A stretch of DNA of 64,000 nucleotides from DASXHD01 sp038239005 (GCA_038239005.1 JBBSFE010000014.1:15602-79601), one strand, 5' to 3'; positions 43,586-54,316 are shown, counted from the stretch's first letter. Numbers and translations: made by a program. The notes: generated from the letters alone by a model not told the origin.

Positions 43586-44805
43586 CGAAGCTCGACGACC
43601 TCCTCCGCGACGTTCGCAAAGACGCGCCCACGCCCGATTGGAAAACGATCGACGACAAACTCTTTGCGCGGCTCGAGCAAGAGCCACGTCCAACCGCGAC
43701 GGCAGCTGACGAAGCGGCCTCGAGCTCTCCGCCGCGAGACTCGCGCGGCGCACGTGTGGTGTGGATTGGCGCTTCGCTCGCGCTTGCCGCCGCTGCGGCC
43801 GTCATCATGCTCGTTCACCCAGCAGGCGACGGCACCGAGCGCGCCGCCGAGCGCACCGAAGGCGCCGGCGCCGTTTCGGGTGGTGACGTTTCGATCGTCT
43901 CCAACGGCAAAACGGTGACTGCCCACGCGGGCACTCAGCTCGCGCGCGGCGATCGCATCGACGTGGTCGATGGCACGGCATACTTCGAAGAGAAGGGCGC
44001 CGTGCAATGGTCGGCGCGTGGTGGCTCGGTGCTGCGTGTCGAGCATCCGGCGTCGCCGCTCGTGCTTTCGCTCGAGAAGGGCGCTGCCGAAGCGCAGGTC
44101 ACGCCCGTTCCTTCGGGCGAAGCGTTCGCGATCGACATCACGGCATCGACTGGCTCGGTCGTTCGCGTGGCCGTTCACGGCACGCACCTCCGCGTCGCGC
44201 GCGACGAAGACAAGGTGACGATCGATCTGACCGAAGGCGTCGTGTCGATTGGCGCGCCCCCGCGTCGCGGCTCCACGCTCGGTACGCTCGTGACGGCGCC
44301 CGCACACGTCGAGCTCGACGCGCGCGATCTCAGCGCGATGCGCGTCGATCACGCATCCAGCGCAGTTCGCACCGCAGAAGCGGTCGCGTTCACGACGACG
44401 CACCCAGCAGTCACGACCACCGAGCTTCTCGCGCAGTCGTCACAAACCAACCACGAGTCGGTTGACCCCATCGAGGTCGTGAAGCGCCCCCTCAACATCA
44501 CGCCGAAAACGAACGCGCCCACGGTGACGCCGCCTCCCGTCGAAACGTGGCTCCGCTCGACGGACGAGCTCGCAGCCGCGATCCAAACGTGCGCTCGCGC
44601 CGGCGTGACAGGTGCCACCGCAGCATCGTTTGCGACCGTCCTCACGATGCACGTCGGTGACGACGGAATCGTGCAAAGTGCACGCTTCTCGCCGCCGCTG
44701 CACGACGTCCGCGACGCTCGCGAGTGCGCCGCGATCGCAATCTACAAACGCACGAAGCTCACCACCCCCGGCGACGTCACCCTCTCGATCGACATCAAGC
44801 CGTAG
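43582..44805 (+). CDS. FecR-domain anti-sigma-like membrane protein
   Basis: A 407-residue protein: a cytoplasmic head (residues 1-55, MTKLDDLLRDVRKDAPTPDWKTIDDKLFARL), one transmembrane helix (about 58-78), then a FecR-type periplasmic domain (KTVTAHAGTQLARGDRIDVVDGTAYFEEKGAVQW; GSVVRVAVHGTHLRVARDEDKVTIDLTEGVVSI). The last ~80 residues (STDELAAAIQTCARAGVTG to TLSIDIKP) resemble the TonB-like AgmX/PglI fold. It probably senses an envelope signal and holds the ECF sigma. Start and stop overlap with the sigma gene support this pairing. Convergent with the PilZ gene. Confidence 0.8.
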   Translation: MTKLDDLLRDVRKDAPTPDWKTIDDKLFARLEQEPRPTATAADEAASSSPPRDSRGARVVWIGASLALAAAAAVIMLVHPAGDGTERAAERTEGAGAVSGGDVSIVSNGKTVTAHAGTQLARGDRIDVVDGTAYFEEKGAVQWSARGGSVLRVEHPASPLVLSLEKGAAEAQVTPVPSGEAFAIDITASTGSVVRVAVHGTHLRVARDEDKVTIDLTEGVVSIGAPPRRGSTLGTLVTAPAHVELDARDLSAMRVDHASSAVRTAEAVAFTTTHPAVTTTELLAQSSQTNHESVDPIEVVKRPLNITPKTNAPTVTPPPVETWLRSTDELAAAIQTCARAGVTGATAASFATVLTMHVGDDGIVQSARFSPPLHDVRDARECAAIAIYKRTKLTTPGDVTLSIDIKP

Positions 44806-44811
44806 CCCGAC

Positions 44812-45186
44812 TCACGTCTCTTTTTCGTATGCCGCGACGAGCTCGGTGATCGTGTACGTCTCTTTCGCACCGAGGAGACCGAACTGCACGCCCATGCCGG
44901 CGACGTCGGTCCAGCGGACGATTCCGGGAAGCGCGTATGCGGAAGGCTCGCCGGAGATGTGGACGTGAATCACGACCTCGACGCCGAACGCTTCGGGCGT
45001 GGCGGTCTCGATGTACATCCCGCCGAGCGAGATGTCGGTGCTCGTGCCGTTGCCGCGCGTTTCGCTGCCCTTGCGGACGATGACGACAGATTCGGTAAAA
45101 GGCACGCGGTGATGTCGGCGAAGCTCCACGGGTAAGCGGCATACATGGAACGAGAATCGTTCGCAACCGGCCGCGGGAAAGGCCAT
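44812..45186 (-). CDS. PilZ-domain protein (cyclic-di-GMP-binding type)
   Basis: Start ATG 45186 gives 124 residues. The two PilZ motifs are present: RRHHR (residues 23-27, the RxxxR loop) and DISLGG (51-56, the D/NxSxxG motif). The rest is a six-stranded barrel (VEVVIHVHISGE, GIVRWTDVAGMGVQFG). It should bind cyclic di-GMP and act as a small effector for motility or surface polysaccharide. It is divergent from the following gene with only 11 bp between start codons. Confidence 0.88.
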   Translation of the reverse strand: MAFPAAGCERFSFHVCRLPVELRRHHRVPFTESVVIVRKGSETRGNGTSTDISLGGMYIETATPEAFGVEVVIHVHISGEPSAYALPGIVRWTDVAGMGVQFGLLGAKETYTITELVAAYEKET

Positions 45187-45197
45187 GATGGGAGGGC

Positions 45198-46142
45198 ATG
45201 GCAGCCGCCAAGAACGACGGGCGTGTCCTCGCGCTGATACCCGTTCTCGTGGGTGTGCTGCTTGCCGCGGTGATTTTTCCGCGTGAGGCCGCACCCGCGG
45301 ATGTTCCGCTGCCGGTGCTCGACGTACATGCGCTGATCGCCATCGAGCATGCCGATGAAGCGCGTGCGGCGCGCGCGACCGCGACGCCGCTGGCACCGGA
45401 AGTGCGGATGCTCGGCGAAGCGATTCGCGCGTTCAATACGACCGAAGCGAAGGACCCTCCTAACGCGCCTTGGCCGGATTTGCGCCAGGGCGTCGACAGC
45501 GCACGAAAGCTCGCGCTCGAAAAAGGACTCGACAGCATCGTGGAGCTTCGCGCTGTGCAACTCCAAAAATTCTTGGACGAAGTGCATGCGTGGCGAAAAA
45601 CGGGCGCGGTGTCGGCCGAGCTCGACGCCGTGGGCGGCTCGTTCTTGCGCCGCATGACGATGGCCGGCTGGCTCAAAGACAACAAGCTCGCGCTCGCCGA
45701 TCGAGAGCTGCGCGTCGCCTACAAACTGAAATGGAACGCGGTGGCGCGCCTCGAAGACTTCGCGGAGATGAAGCCTACGCTCGACGAGATGCGTGCGCTC
45801 TACACGTTTTATCTCTTGCACCCGCACGCTGCCGAAAGCGCGCGCGAGACGCTCGCGGCCGCACGGAAGACGGCACACTCGAAGCAGGACTGCGAAGCGC
45901 TCGAAGTAGGCGAGCAAATCGCGACCGAGCAATGGCGTCTCGACAAGATCGACAAGCTCGCAGCGCTCGACCCGGCGTATCCGGCCGATTACGCGCGCGG
46001 CGTGTCGCTATATCGCGCGGCGAAGTTCGATGCATCAGCGCACGCGTTCGAGGCGTGGCTGCGGTTTCATCCCGATGGGCCACTCACGCTGCGTGCTCGC
46101 AATCATCTGCGCGCGGCGATGGCGTCGTCGCGCATCAACTGA
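45198..46142 (+). CDS. Membrane-anchored helical protein of unknown function
   Basis: A 314-residue protein. One N-terminal transmembrane helix (about residues 10-27, VLALIPVLVGVLLAAVIFP) is followed by a mostly alpha-helical periplasmic domain. TPR-like segments occur near the end (YARGVSLYRAAKFDASAHAFEAWLRFHPDGPLTLRARNHL). No known family. It might be a TPR-type scaffold in the envelope. Start ATG 45198 is only 11 bp from the divergent PilZ start, so its promoter must overlap the PilZ gene. Confidence 0.65.
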   Translation: MAAAKNDGRVLALIPVLVGVLLAAVIFPREAAPADVPLPVLDVHALIAIEHADEARAARATATPLAPEVRMLGEAIRAFNTTEAKDPPNAPWPDLRQGVDSARKLALEKGLDSIVELRAVQLQKFLDEVHAWRKTGAVSAELDAVGGSFLRRMTMAGWLKDNKLALADRELRVAYKLKWNAVARLEDFAEMKPTLDEMRALYTFYLLHPHAAESARETLAAARKTAHSKQDCEALEVGEQIATEQWRLDKIDKLAALDPAYPADYARGVSLYRAAKFDASAHAFEAWLRFHPDGPLTLRARNHLRAAMASSRIN

Positions 46143-47261
46143 TCAAGCGAGTAACAGCTCGGCGCACGGCCCGACGATCGCGCGCGCCACTTCGTGCTCG
46201 ACGCGCGTGCCTGCCGCCACGTCGAGCGTCGCGAGAAACTCCGAGATCGCGTCGCGCGTGACACGTTCGTCGCGTGTCATCGCGAATGAAATGATTCGCC
46301 ACGCGAGAAGAGCGTGTCGTTCTTCGTCGCGTGCCATCGCTGCGATGTCGGCATTGCCGGTAGCGCGCGCCATCGCGGTGAGCTCGAGCGCGGCGGCCGA
46401 TTCACCAAGGCACCCATCGCGCAGCGTATCCATCACGAGCTCACGCAGCGACGAGCGCTGACCCGCACGCGAAACATCGAGCGGGCCCGGCGCAATCGCT
46501 CGGCCAGCAAGGCGCGACGCCATTTCGAAACACGTCCGAGCGTGTGCGATCTCGTCGAGCGCGGCGTGGTGCACATCTTCGAGCAGCTCGGACGGCGCGC
46601 CGAGACCCATGAGCACGAGCGAAAGTCGGGCGAACTCCGCGACGGACGCGTGCTCGGCTGCGCCGCTCTCGGCCCACCACACGGCGCGCTCTTCGTCCGT
46701 GCCCCGCACGGCGACCTCGGCGGTGATCCATGCGCCGTCGGCGTCGCGCAGTGGGCGCCCGATCATCACGCGCCCATTGCCGTGCCCGCGCACCGTGCTC
46801 CGTCGCGTCGTGCAACCGTTGAAGCCCAAATAACAACAGACGTCGGGATCGGTCTGTCGGCGCGTGTCGGTCTCGCGCGCGCTGAAGTGCCCGGTCGACC
46901 CGAGCGGCGATGGGTCGCATCGCTCATAAGGATGTGCAAACGGAAACGAAGGAGGCGTCGCGAGCGGCGGCGCGCACTCGACATCGCGGGTGCACGTTTG
47001 ATTGTTCGGCGCGTGCGGCTCGAGAATGGGTCGCGTCGTCAAGCGCGCTGCTTCGGCACCTCCATCGTCCGGTGCGGCGCTTGCGGAGGGCAACGTCTCG
47101 AGCATCGGCACGACGACGAGGCCATCGGTGTCCGTCGAGGTCTTGCAACTCGCGAGGCTCGCGGAGAGCGGAACGATGGTTCCGAAACCCAACACGGAAA
47201 ACGCGGCCATTCGAAGGCGCGCGACGTCCCGCGTGAGCTCGACCTTTACATTACTTTTCAT
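46143..47261 (-). CDS. Lipoprotein with ferritin-like di-iron domain
   Basis: A 372-residue protein. The N-terminal MKSNVKVELTRDVARLRMAAF leads to TIVPLSASLASCKTS, a lipobox; an in-frame internal start could shorten the head. After a disordered linker, a Cys-rich patch CCYLGFNGC occurs near residue 145. The C-terminal part is a four-helix ferritin-like bundle: EHASVAEFARLSL, ALDEIAHARTCFEMA (E-x-x-H), GESAAALELTAMAR and RDEERHALLAWR (E-x-x-H). It should hold a di-iron site; the catalytic role is unknown. It is divergent from the two-component system, 45 bp apart. Confidence 0.78.
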   Translation of the reverse strand: MKSNVKVELTRDVARLRMAAFSVLGFGTIVPLSASLASCKTSTDTDGLVVVPMLETLPSASAAPDDGGAEAARLTTRPILEPHAPNNQTCTRDVECAPPLATPPSFPFAHPYERCDPSPLGSTGHFSARETDTRRQTDPDVCCYLGFNGCTTRRSTVRGHGNGRVMIGRPLRDADGAWITAEVAVRGTDEERAVWWAESGAAEHASVAEFARLSLVLMGLGAPSELLEDVHHAALDEIAHARTCFEMASRLAGRAIAPGPLDVSRAGQRSSLRELVMDTLRDGCLGESAAALELTAMARATGNADIAAMARDEERHALLAWRIISFAMTRDERVTRDAISEFLATLDVAAGTRVEHEVARAIVGPCAELLLA

Positions 47262-47306
47262 CCGGGGTCTCCCGTCCCGTGGCCGTTAGGGTACATCTTC
47301 ACACAC

Positions 47307-47996
47307 GTGCGGATCCTTCTTGTCGACGACGACACTGAGCTCGCTGATCTCCTTCGAGAATACTTCGAAGGACACGAAGCTGAGCTCGAAGTCGTCACCG
47401 AAGGCAAGAGCGCTCTCGAGCTTTTGAGCAACGACGACGACCCATTCGATGCCGTCTTGCTCGACGTCATGCTCCCCGGCGACGACGGATTCGCCGTCTG
47501 CCGGAAAATCCGCCAAACCAGCGACGTACCCGTGATCATGCTCACGGCCCGCGGCGACGACGACGATCGCATCGTCGGTCTCGACCTCGGCGCCGACGAC
47601 TATGTTCCCAAACCGTTCAACCCGCGCGAGCTCCTCGCGCGTTTGCACGCCGTGCTCAGGCGTAGCAAATCGCAAACGGACGCGCGCGCGCGCATCGTCA
47701 TCGGCGATCTCGTCATCGACGTTCCCGCGCAGAAGGTATCGCTCGGCGCTATTGATCTCGCGCTTACGTCGTTCGAGTTTCGCCTGCTCGTGGAGCTCGC
47801 GCGCCGAGCGGGTCGCATCGTGCGCCGCAAAGAGCTCGCGACAGCGCTCGAGTTCGGCGCCTACGATCCCAGCGTCGATCGCTCGCTCGATGTTCACATC
47901 AGTCACCTTCGCGGCAAGCTCCAAGACGACGCACGCGATCCCAAACGCATTCGCACCGTGCGCGGCATCGGCTACGTCCTCGTGAGACCCTCGTGA
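47307..47996 (+). CDS. OmpR-family response regulator
   Basis: GTG 47307 starts a 229-residue protein. The receiver has the acidic pocket VDDD (residues 6-9), phospho-acceptor D53 in LLDVMLPGDDG, and K102 in YVPKPF. The winged-helix DNA-binding domain spans about 135-229 (SFEFRLLVELARRAGRIVRRKELATAL; RSLDVHISHLRGKL). It controls genes in response to the neighbouring kinase. A longer in-frame extension upstream is not used; no other start fits the receiver domain. Its TGA overlaps the kinase GTG (GTGA). Confidence 0.93.
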   Translation: MRILLVDDDTELADLLREYFEGHEAELEVVTEGKSALELLSNDDDPFDAVLLDVMLPGDDGFAVCRKIRQTSDVPVIMLTARGDDDDRIVGLDLGADDYVPKPFNPRELLARLHAVLRRSKSQTDARARIVIGDLVIDVPAQKVSLGAIDLALTSFEFRLLVELARRAGRIVRRKELATALEFGAYDPSVDRSLDVHISHLRGKLQDDARDPKRIRTVRGIGYVLVRPS

Positions 47997-49252
47997 AAGT
48001 GGGTCTGCGCAGCCGGCTCTTTGCGTGGCTGCTCGCTGCAATCGTCGCGGGCATGATCGCCAGCACGGTCGTGTGGATGGTCTTGCGCTCGGAGATCGAC
48101 TCCGGCCCGGCTCACACGATGTCACGCGCGATCGCCACCGAGGTCGGAGCACACTGGGATGATCCCGCCGCGGTCGATGCATCGATCGCTCGCATGCGCA
48201 CGACCTCGGGGATCGACTTCAAGCTGCGTCGTGACGTCGGCGCGCTTCCACCGAGCGTCCGCACACACGGCACGAGCCTCGCGCTCGACGGCTCGACGGG
48301 ATTCGTGCCGATCGTTCACGACGGAAAAGTCGTCGGCGCTCTCGAGTTTCCCGCCGGAATGCCGCCCGGGCGAACCGTGCGGCAAATCGTGTTCTTCGGC
48401 GTCGCGCTTGTCGTGATGGCGCTCATGGCACGCAGTGCATCGGCGCTCTTCGTTCGCCCGCTCGAGCAGGTCGCTGCGGCCACGCATCGATTCGGCGACG
48501 GCGACATGTCCGCGCGCACCGAGGTCGACACACGCGCGAGCCCCGAGGTGCACGAGGTCGCACACGCCTTCGACGCCATGGCCACGCGCGTCGAGCGCAT
48601 GGTGCGCGACCAACGCGAGCTCCTCGGCGCCGTGAGCCACGAGCTACGTTCACCGCTCGGCCGCGCGCGCGTCGCTCTCGAGCTCGCGCGCGATCAGGGC
48701 GCAACGCAACCAGCGATCGAGCGCGTCGAACGATCACTCGGCGAGGTCGATCGAATTCTCGGCGACCTCCTCTCGATCACACGCGCGGGTCTCTCCGACC
48801 TCCACAAAGAACCCACGAAGCTCGTTCCGTTTTTGAGGACCGCTCTCGAAGGTGACAACGTCGTCGTCAGCGGTGACGAAGCCATCACCGCATCGGTCGA
48901 CCCCGCGCTCTTCACGCGCGCTGTCGCGAACGTCGTCGACAACGCCCGGCACCACGCCGGCCCAGGCGAAATCCGCGTCACGGTCGAGCCCAAAGGCGCC
49001 GACCGCGCTCTCGTCTCCGTCGCCGACGACGGTCCCGGTTTGCCGCCGGAGCTCGTCGCCACCGCATTCGAGCCGTTCGTGCGCGGAGACGTCGCGCGGA
49101 GCCCGAAGCACCTCTCCACGGGCCTAGGCCTCGCCATCGTGCGTCGCGTGATCGAAGCACACGGAGGCACCGCGACCATTCGCAACCTCGAGCGCGGCGG
49201 CAAGATCATCGGCGCCGAAGTGTCGATCGAAGTTCCAGCCTCCCCACGCTGA
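47993..49252 (+). CDS. Sensor histidine kinase (HAMP, H-box, HATPase_c)
   Basis: A 419-residue protein from GTG 47993. It has two transmembrane helices (about 8-30 and 131-149) flanking a ~100-residue periplasmic sensor domain, a HAMP linker, H-box LLGAVSHELRSPLG with phospho-His H216, and an ATPase domain with VVDNARHHA (N-box), DDGPGLPPE and STGLGLAIVRRV (G-boxes). It phosphorylates the response regulator. The periplasmic part shows no known ligand fold. It is coupled to the response regulator by a 4-nt overlap. Confidence 0.93.
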   Translation: MKVGLRSRLFAWLLAAIVAGMIASTVVWMVLRSEIDSGPAHTMSRAIATEVGAHWDDPAAVDASIARMRTTSGIDFKLRRDVGALPPSVRTHGTSLALDGSTGFVPIVHDGKVVGALEFPAGMPPGRTVRQIVFFGVALVVMALMARSASALFVRPLEQVAAATHRFGDGDMSARTEVDTRASPEVHEVAHAFDAMATRVERMVRDQRELLGAVSHELRSPLGRARVALELARDQGATQPAIERVERSLGEVDRILGDLLSITRAGLSDLHKEPTKLVPFLRTALEGDNVVVSGDEAITASVDPALFTRAVANVVDNARHHAGPGEIRVTVEPKGADRALVSVADDGPGLPPELVATAFEPFVRGDVARSPKHLSTGLGLAIVRRVIEAHGGTATIRNLERGGKIIGAEVSIEVPASPR

Positions 49253-49361
49253 CGCAGCGCTTTGAATCCAGATCCGCTGGCGGAAAGAACTCGCGGCTTG
49301 GTCGAGCTGCGAGCACAGTCAAGTCAACTGAGCTTTGAAGTAACCGCTATGCTCGTCGATT

Positions 49362-49997
49362 GTGTGGCGAAAGGTGGTGCGGATCCTCTTCTACGTCGCG
49401 ATCGCGTGTGGCGTCGTCGCGGGTATCACGCTCGTCTTCTGCGAGCCCTGGACGATTCCCGCCGATGACGCCCAGCTCGGAGTATCGATCGAGCCGACGA
49501 TGAGCGTGCTCGATGTGGTGCTCGTCGCGCGAGCGACAGGCGCGTCCGACGGCGCACTCGTGCGATGCACAGACCCCGATGCAGCAGGCCGATTCGTGAT
49601 CGGGCGCGTCGTTGCGCACGGGGGCGACAAAGTCGAATTCCGAGACGGCATCATGACGGTGAACGACAAAGTCGCGGTCGCGTCGGTCGCGTGCGATGTC
49701 GCCACGGCGAGCCTCAAGAACCCGGCAACGCAAGAGGAGGAGGAGCTTCACTGTGGCCTCGAAGAGCTCGGCGGCGGCCTTCACCCAATCTTCCGCGCCG
49801 CGAAAAGCGTGGACCGCGACATCAAAATCAACGTGGACCCCGGCAAGGCGTTCCTCGTCAGCGACAACCGTGCGATGCACCTCGATTCCCGCGATTTTCT
49901 GGCTGTCACCCCGGGGAATTGCCAGCGAATCATGCTTCGTTTGTGGGGAACGGGCGGCTGGTTCGACACGAAAAAGCGAATGACCGTGCTGTGGTAA
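49362..49997 (+). CDS. Signal peptidase I-like protein lacking the catalytic lysine
   Basis: GTG 49362 gives 211 residues: one N-terminal transmembrane helix (about 7-26), then the S26 motifs. SIEPT places the nucleophile equivalent at S42, and the box E-like VSDNRAMHLDSRDF is intact. The motif that normally reads KRVVGLPGD here reads GRVVAHGGDKV, with Gly81 where the catalytic Lys is expected (ER-type enzymes use His at that spot). A non-catalytic or altered enzyme is inferred; a different Lys could substitute, but none is obvious. It lies between the kinase and FHA genes, same strand, separate from the main lepB. Confidence 0.8.
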   Translation: MWRKVVRILFYVAIACGVVAGITLVFCEPWTIPADDAQLGVSIEPTMSVLDVVLVARATGASDGALVRCTDPDAAGRFVIGRVVAHGGDKVEFRDGIMTVNDKVAVASVACDVATASLKNPATQEEEELHCGLEELGGGLHPIFRAAKSVDRDIKINVDPGKAFLVSDNRAMHLDSRDFLAVTPGNCQRIMLRLWGTGGWFDTKKRMTVLW

Positions 49998-50010
49998 AAG
50001 AGGCAAGGTC

Positions 50011-51105
50011 ATGAGCATCGAGATCGGCGTCATCTGCGGTCAATGCGACGCTTACAGCCCCATTCGCACGGCCACATGCCCGGCGTGCGGCAACGATCTC
50101 GCATTGTTCAAGGACGACCCCAAGAACGATGCGGGCGGTCGGCGCTCGCAAACAGCGTCGATGTCGGCCGTGCGGAGCACGCCGCCGGTCGCAAAAGTGT
50201 TCGAAGGCCCGCTGCAGCCGCGACCGATTGCCCTTGGTGGGCAGCCTTTCGCTCTCCGCGAGGCTCCGGTATCGTCCGGCGCGGCCTCGCCAATTGCGGG
50301 CGGAATGAGTCTGGAGGAGTTGATGGAACAAGCGAGGAATTTCCTTTGCCGTTCGTGCTCGACGCAGGTGCCGATGGGGCACAAGTTCTGCGGTCGTTGC
50401 GGCGCTGCAGTGCCGCCCGAGATCTTGAACGCGCGCACGCAGTTCTTCGGTCAGCTCCAGATCCCTGGCAAGGCGAAGCTGATCTTGATCCGCGGCGAAG
50501 GCGTCGAAGGTTTGAGCTACCAGCTCAACGCGGAGCAACACATCGTCGGTCGTAACGGGCAGCTCGTGTTTCCGGACGATCCGTTCGTCTCGCCGAAGCA
50601 CGCGAACCTCTTCTACCGAAACAACAAGCTCGTCGTGAAAGACGAGAGCTCGCTCAACGGCGTCTTCCTTCGCGTGCGCGGCACCGTCGACGTCGACTCA
50701 GGTGACGAGCTCCTCGCGGGCGAGCAACTCTTCAGCGTCGAGTCACCGCCGAAAATCGGCGACGGCCCATCGCCGGACGGGACGTATTTCTACACGTCGC
50801 CGAAGCATCAGTTCCTTTTCCGCATCACGCAGATCCTCCAGGGCGGCGCGCACGGGATGAGCGTTCTCGCACGCACGAGCACGCTGCAAATCGGCCGTGA
50901 AGGTGGGGATTTGAACTTCCCCAACGATCTCTACATGAGCGCGTCTCACTGCAAGATCGAAGAGTCGAGCGGGAAATTCACGCTCACCGATCTCAACAGC
51001 CGCAACGGCACCTACTTGCGCATCAAGGACGAACGCGAGCTCGCCCACGGCGACTACCTCTTCATGGGTCGCAAGCTCCTGCGCGTCGAAATCACTGCGG
51101 CTTAG
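50011..51105 (+). CDS. Double zinc-ribbon, double FHA-domain protein
   Basis: A 364-residue cytoplasmic protein. An N-terminal zinc ribbon has C9-x2-C12 and C23-x2-C26; a second has C113-x2-C116 and C127-x2-C130, separated by a disordered linker that includes a repeated 17-mer (FALREAP, residues 80-86). Two FHA domains follow: residues ~170-245 (HIVGRNGQLVFPDDPFVSPKHANL; ESSLNGVFLRV) and ~285-360 (QIGREGGDLNFPNDLYMSASHCKI; NSRNGTYLRI). FHA domains bind phosphothreonine, so this is probably an adaptor for Ser/Thr kinase signalling, common in myxobacteria. 3' ends overlap the convergent regulator by 14 bp. Confidence 0.85.
   Translation: MSIEIGVICGQCDAYSPIRTATCPACGNDLALFKDDPKNDAGGRRSQTASMSAVRSTPPVAKVFEGPLQPRPIALGGQPFALREAPVSSGAASPIAGGMSLEELMEQARNFLCRSCSTQVPMGHKFCGRCGAAVPPEILNARTQFFGQLQIPGKAKLILIRGEGVEGLSYQLNAEQHIVGRNGQLVFPDDPFVSPKHANLFYRNNKLVVKDESSLNGVFLRVRGTVDVDSGDELLAGEQLFSVESPPKIGDGPSPDGTYFYTSPKHQFLFRITQILQGGAHGMSVLARTSTLQIGREGGDLNFPNDLYMSASHCKIEESSGKFTLTDLNSRNGTYLRIKDERELAHGDYLFMGRKLLRVEITAA
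50250..50266. repeat. 17-mer dispersed repeat, copy within FHA gene
   Basis: CGCTCTCCGCGAGGCTC occurs here, at 54381-54397 and at 58737-58753 on the plus strand, and at 53612-53628 on the minus strand; 47154-47170 (minus) matches with one difference. It falls in the disordered linker of the FHA protein. Confidence 0.6.
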
Positions 51106-51679
51106 AAAACGCACGCCGCGTGAGCGCGGCCACCGCGCGCAGTAATTTACCGGGCACGTTCGAGATGAGCTTCTCGAGATCGACGGGTCCGTCGTCCGGG
51201 ATCAATTCGCCGAAGACGATTCCGAAGCGATCGTATTTTCGCTGAAGCGAATCGATGCGCGTGCGAAGCCCGTCGGCTTCGTGGCCGCGCGCGCTGCCGA
51301 GCATCTTCGTGGCACGCCGCGTGAGCTCTTGTTTGTCCGCGATGACGCGCCGGAGCTTCGCGAGGTACGCGCCGATGATCACGTCTGGATACGTTCCTCG
51401 AAGTGCGAAAACGTCGTGTCGTGCGCCGTGCACGCGCTGCTTCTCGACGATGCCTGCCGACTCGAGCGCGCGGAGGTTCGAGAAAATGTTGCTCTTCGAT
51501 CGCCCGAGCATGTCGCTGAGCGCATCCATCGACATCGGATCGTCCGACAAATAAAGCGCAGCCACGATTTGCCCGCCGAGCTTGGTGATGCCCGGGAAGC
51601 TCGCGACGATCTCGTCACCGACGCCATCGAGCAGCGCAGCGCGTGTTGCCCGCACCGGATCTTCGGCCGAATCGACCAT
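51092..51679 (-). CDS. GbsR/MarR-like winged-helix regulator
   Basis: A 195-residue protein. A winged-helix DNA-binding domain covers about residues 30-90 (GGQIVAALYLSDDPMSMDALSDMLGRSKSNIFSNLRALESAGIVEKQRVHGARHDVF), as in GbsR family regulators, followed by a helical dimerisation or sensor part (KLRRVIADKQELTRRATKMLGS). It is probably a repressor. Its ATG is 21 bp from the divergent YyaL-like gene, so it is well placed to control that gene and itself. Confidence 0.85.
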   Translation of the reverse strand: MVDSAEDPVRATRAALLDGVGDEIVASFPGITKLGGQIVAALYLSDDPMSMDALSDMLGRSKSNIFSNLRALESAGIVEKQRVHGARHDVFALRGTYPDVIIGAYLAKLRRVIADKQELTRRATKMLGSARGHEADGLRTRIDSLQRKYDRFGIVFGELIPDDGPVDLEKLISNVPGKLLRAVAALTRRAFSKPQ

Positions 51680-51700
51680 GGTGGCACTATACCGAAGCCC

Positions 51701-53739
<2,039 letters not shown>

Positions 53740-53743
<4 letters not shown>

Positions 53744-53751
53744 TGCATTAT
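53740..53751. promoter_or_regulatory. AT-rich perfect palindrome between YyaL-like gene and Tad locus
   Basis: ATAATGCATTAT is a 12-bp perfect palindrome spanning the YyaL-like stop codon. It stands out in GC-rich surroundings and lies ~170 bp upstream of the first pilin gene, so it could be an operator. The rest of 53752-53905 shows a CTGGAT/ATCCAG inverted repeat (53774-53793) but no convincing -35/-10 pair. Confidence 0.3.
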
Positions 53752-53905
53752 CCTACACCAACCCCGAAGTGGGCTGGATCAACTCGGATCCAGACTGATG
53801 TAACGGCGATCCACCCAAAGGGTATGTAGGGAAGTCTCATCACGAACGGTTTCCATCACTTCATTCGTGTTTGCGGCGGCGCAAGCGATGGCATGGACAA
53901 TGGAT

Positions 53906-53920
53906 AGGAGAGGAGAGGAG
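53906..53920 (+). promoter_or_regulatory. Triple AGGAG ribosome-binding site of the first pilin
   Basis: Three consecutive AGGAG units end 3 nt before ATG 53924. This strong site decides the start of the pilin-like gene and suggests high translation. Confidence 0.6.
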
Positions 53921-53923
53921 CCC

Positions 53924-54103
53924 ATGAAGGAAACGCAGAAGCGAACTAGGTCTCGTCGCACCCGCGGCGCAGTTCAAGTCGAATACGCATTCCTGCTGCT
54001 TTGGGTGATGGTACCCACCGCAGCGGTGCTCCTCGCAGGCGGCCGTCAGATGTACGAGTATTACAAGACGACTCGCACTGCGCTTCTCGATTCAAATCCG
54101 TGA
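53924..54103 (+). CDS. Flp-type pilin-like protein 1
   Basis: ATG 53924, after a strong Shine-Dalgarno run, gives 59 residues. RRTRGAVQVEYAFLLLWVMVPTAAVLLAGG has a type IVb prepilin cleavage site after Gly, with Glu at +5 (AVQVE) and a 20-residue hydrophobic N-terminal helix; the short tail MYEYYKTTRTALLDSNP resembles Flp pilins. After cleavage by the CpaA-type peptidase it would be ~45 residues. It is the first gene of the Tad-like cluster. Confidence 0.8.
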   Translation: MKETQKRTRSRRTRGAVQVEYAFLLLWVMVPTAAVLLAGGRQMYEYYKTTRTALLDSNP

Positions 54104-54136
54104 AAACGTAACTGAGAGAAACCAGGAGAGAACACG

Positions 54137-54316
54137 ATGAACAAGCTCGCAAAGTCGACGAAGTTTTCGAAGCTGATCCAGGACAAGCGTGGCGCGACGA
54201 TGGTCGAATACGCAATCCTCCTCTTCTTGATCCTCGTCATCGCAGCGGTGGTTTATCGCCAAGTCGGTAAGAACGTCAGCGGCGCTGGTACGTCGGCCGC
54301 CCAGCAATTCAACTGA
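54137..54316 (+). CDS. flp: Flp pilin 2
   Basis: A 59-residue protein. KRGATMVEYAILLFLILVIAAVV is a textbook Flp prepilin: a basic leader, cleavage after Gly, Glu at +5 followed by Tyr, then a hydrophobic helix and a short tail (VGKNVSGAGTSAAQQFN). ATG 54137 follows an AGGAGAG site. It is probably the major pilin subunit. A stem-loop sits 6 nt after its stop, which may favour pilin over downstream gene expression. Confidence 0.9.
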   Translation: MNKLAKSTKFSKLIQDKRGATMVEYAILLFLILVIAAVVYRQVGKNVSGAGTSAAQQFN

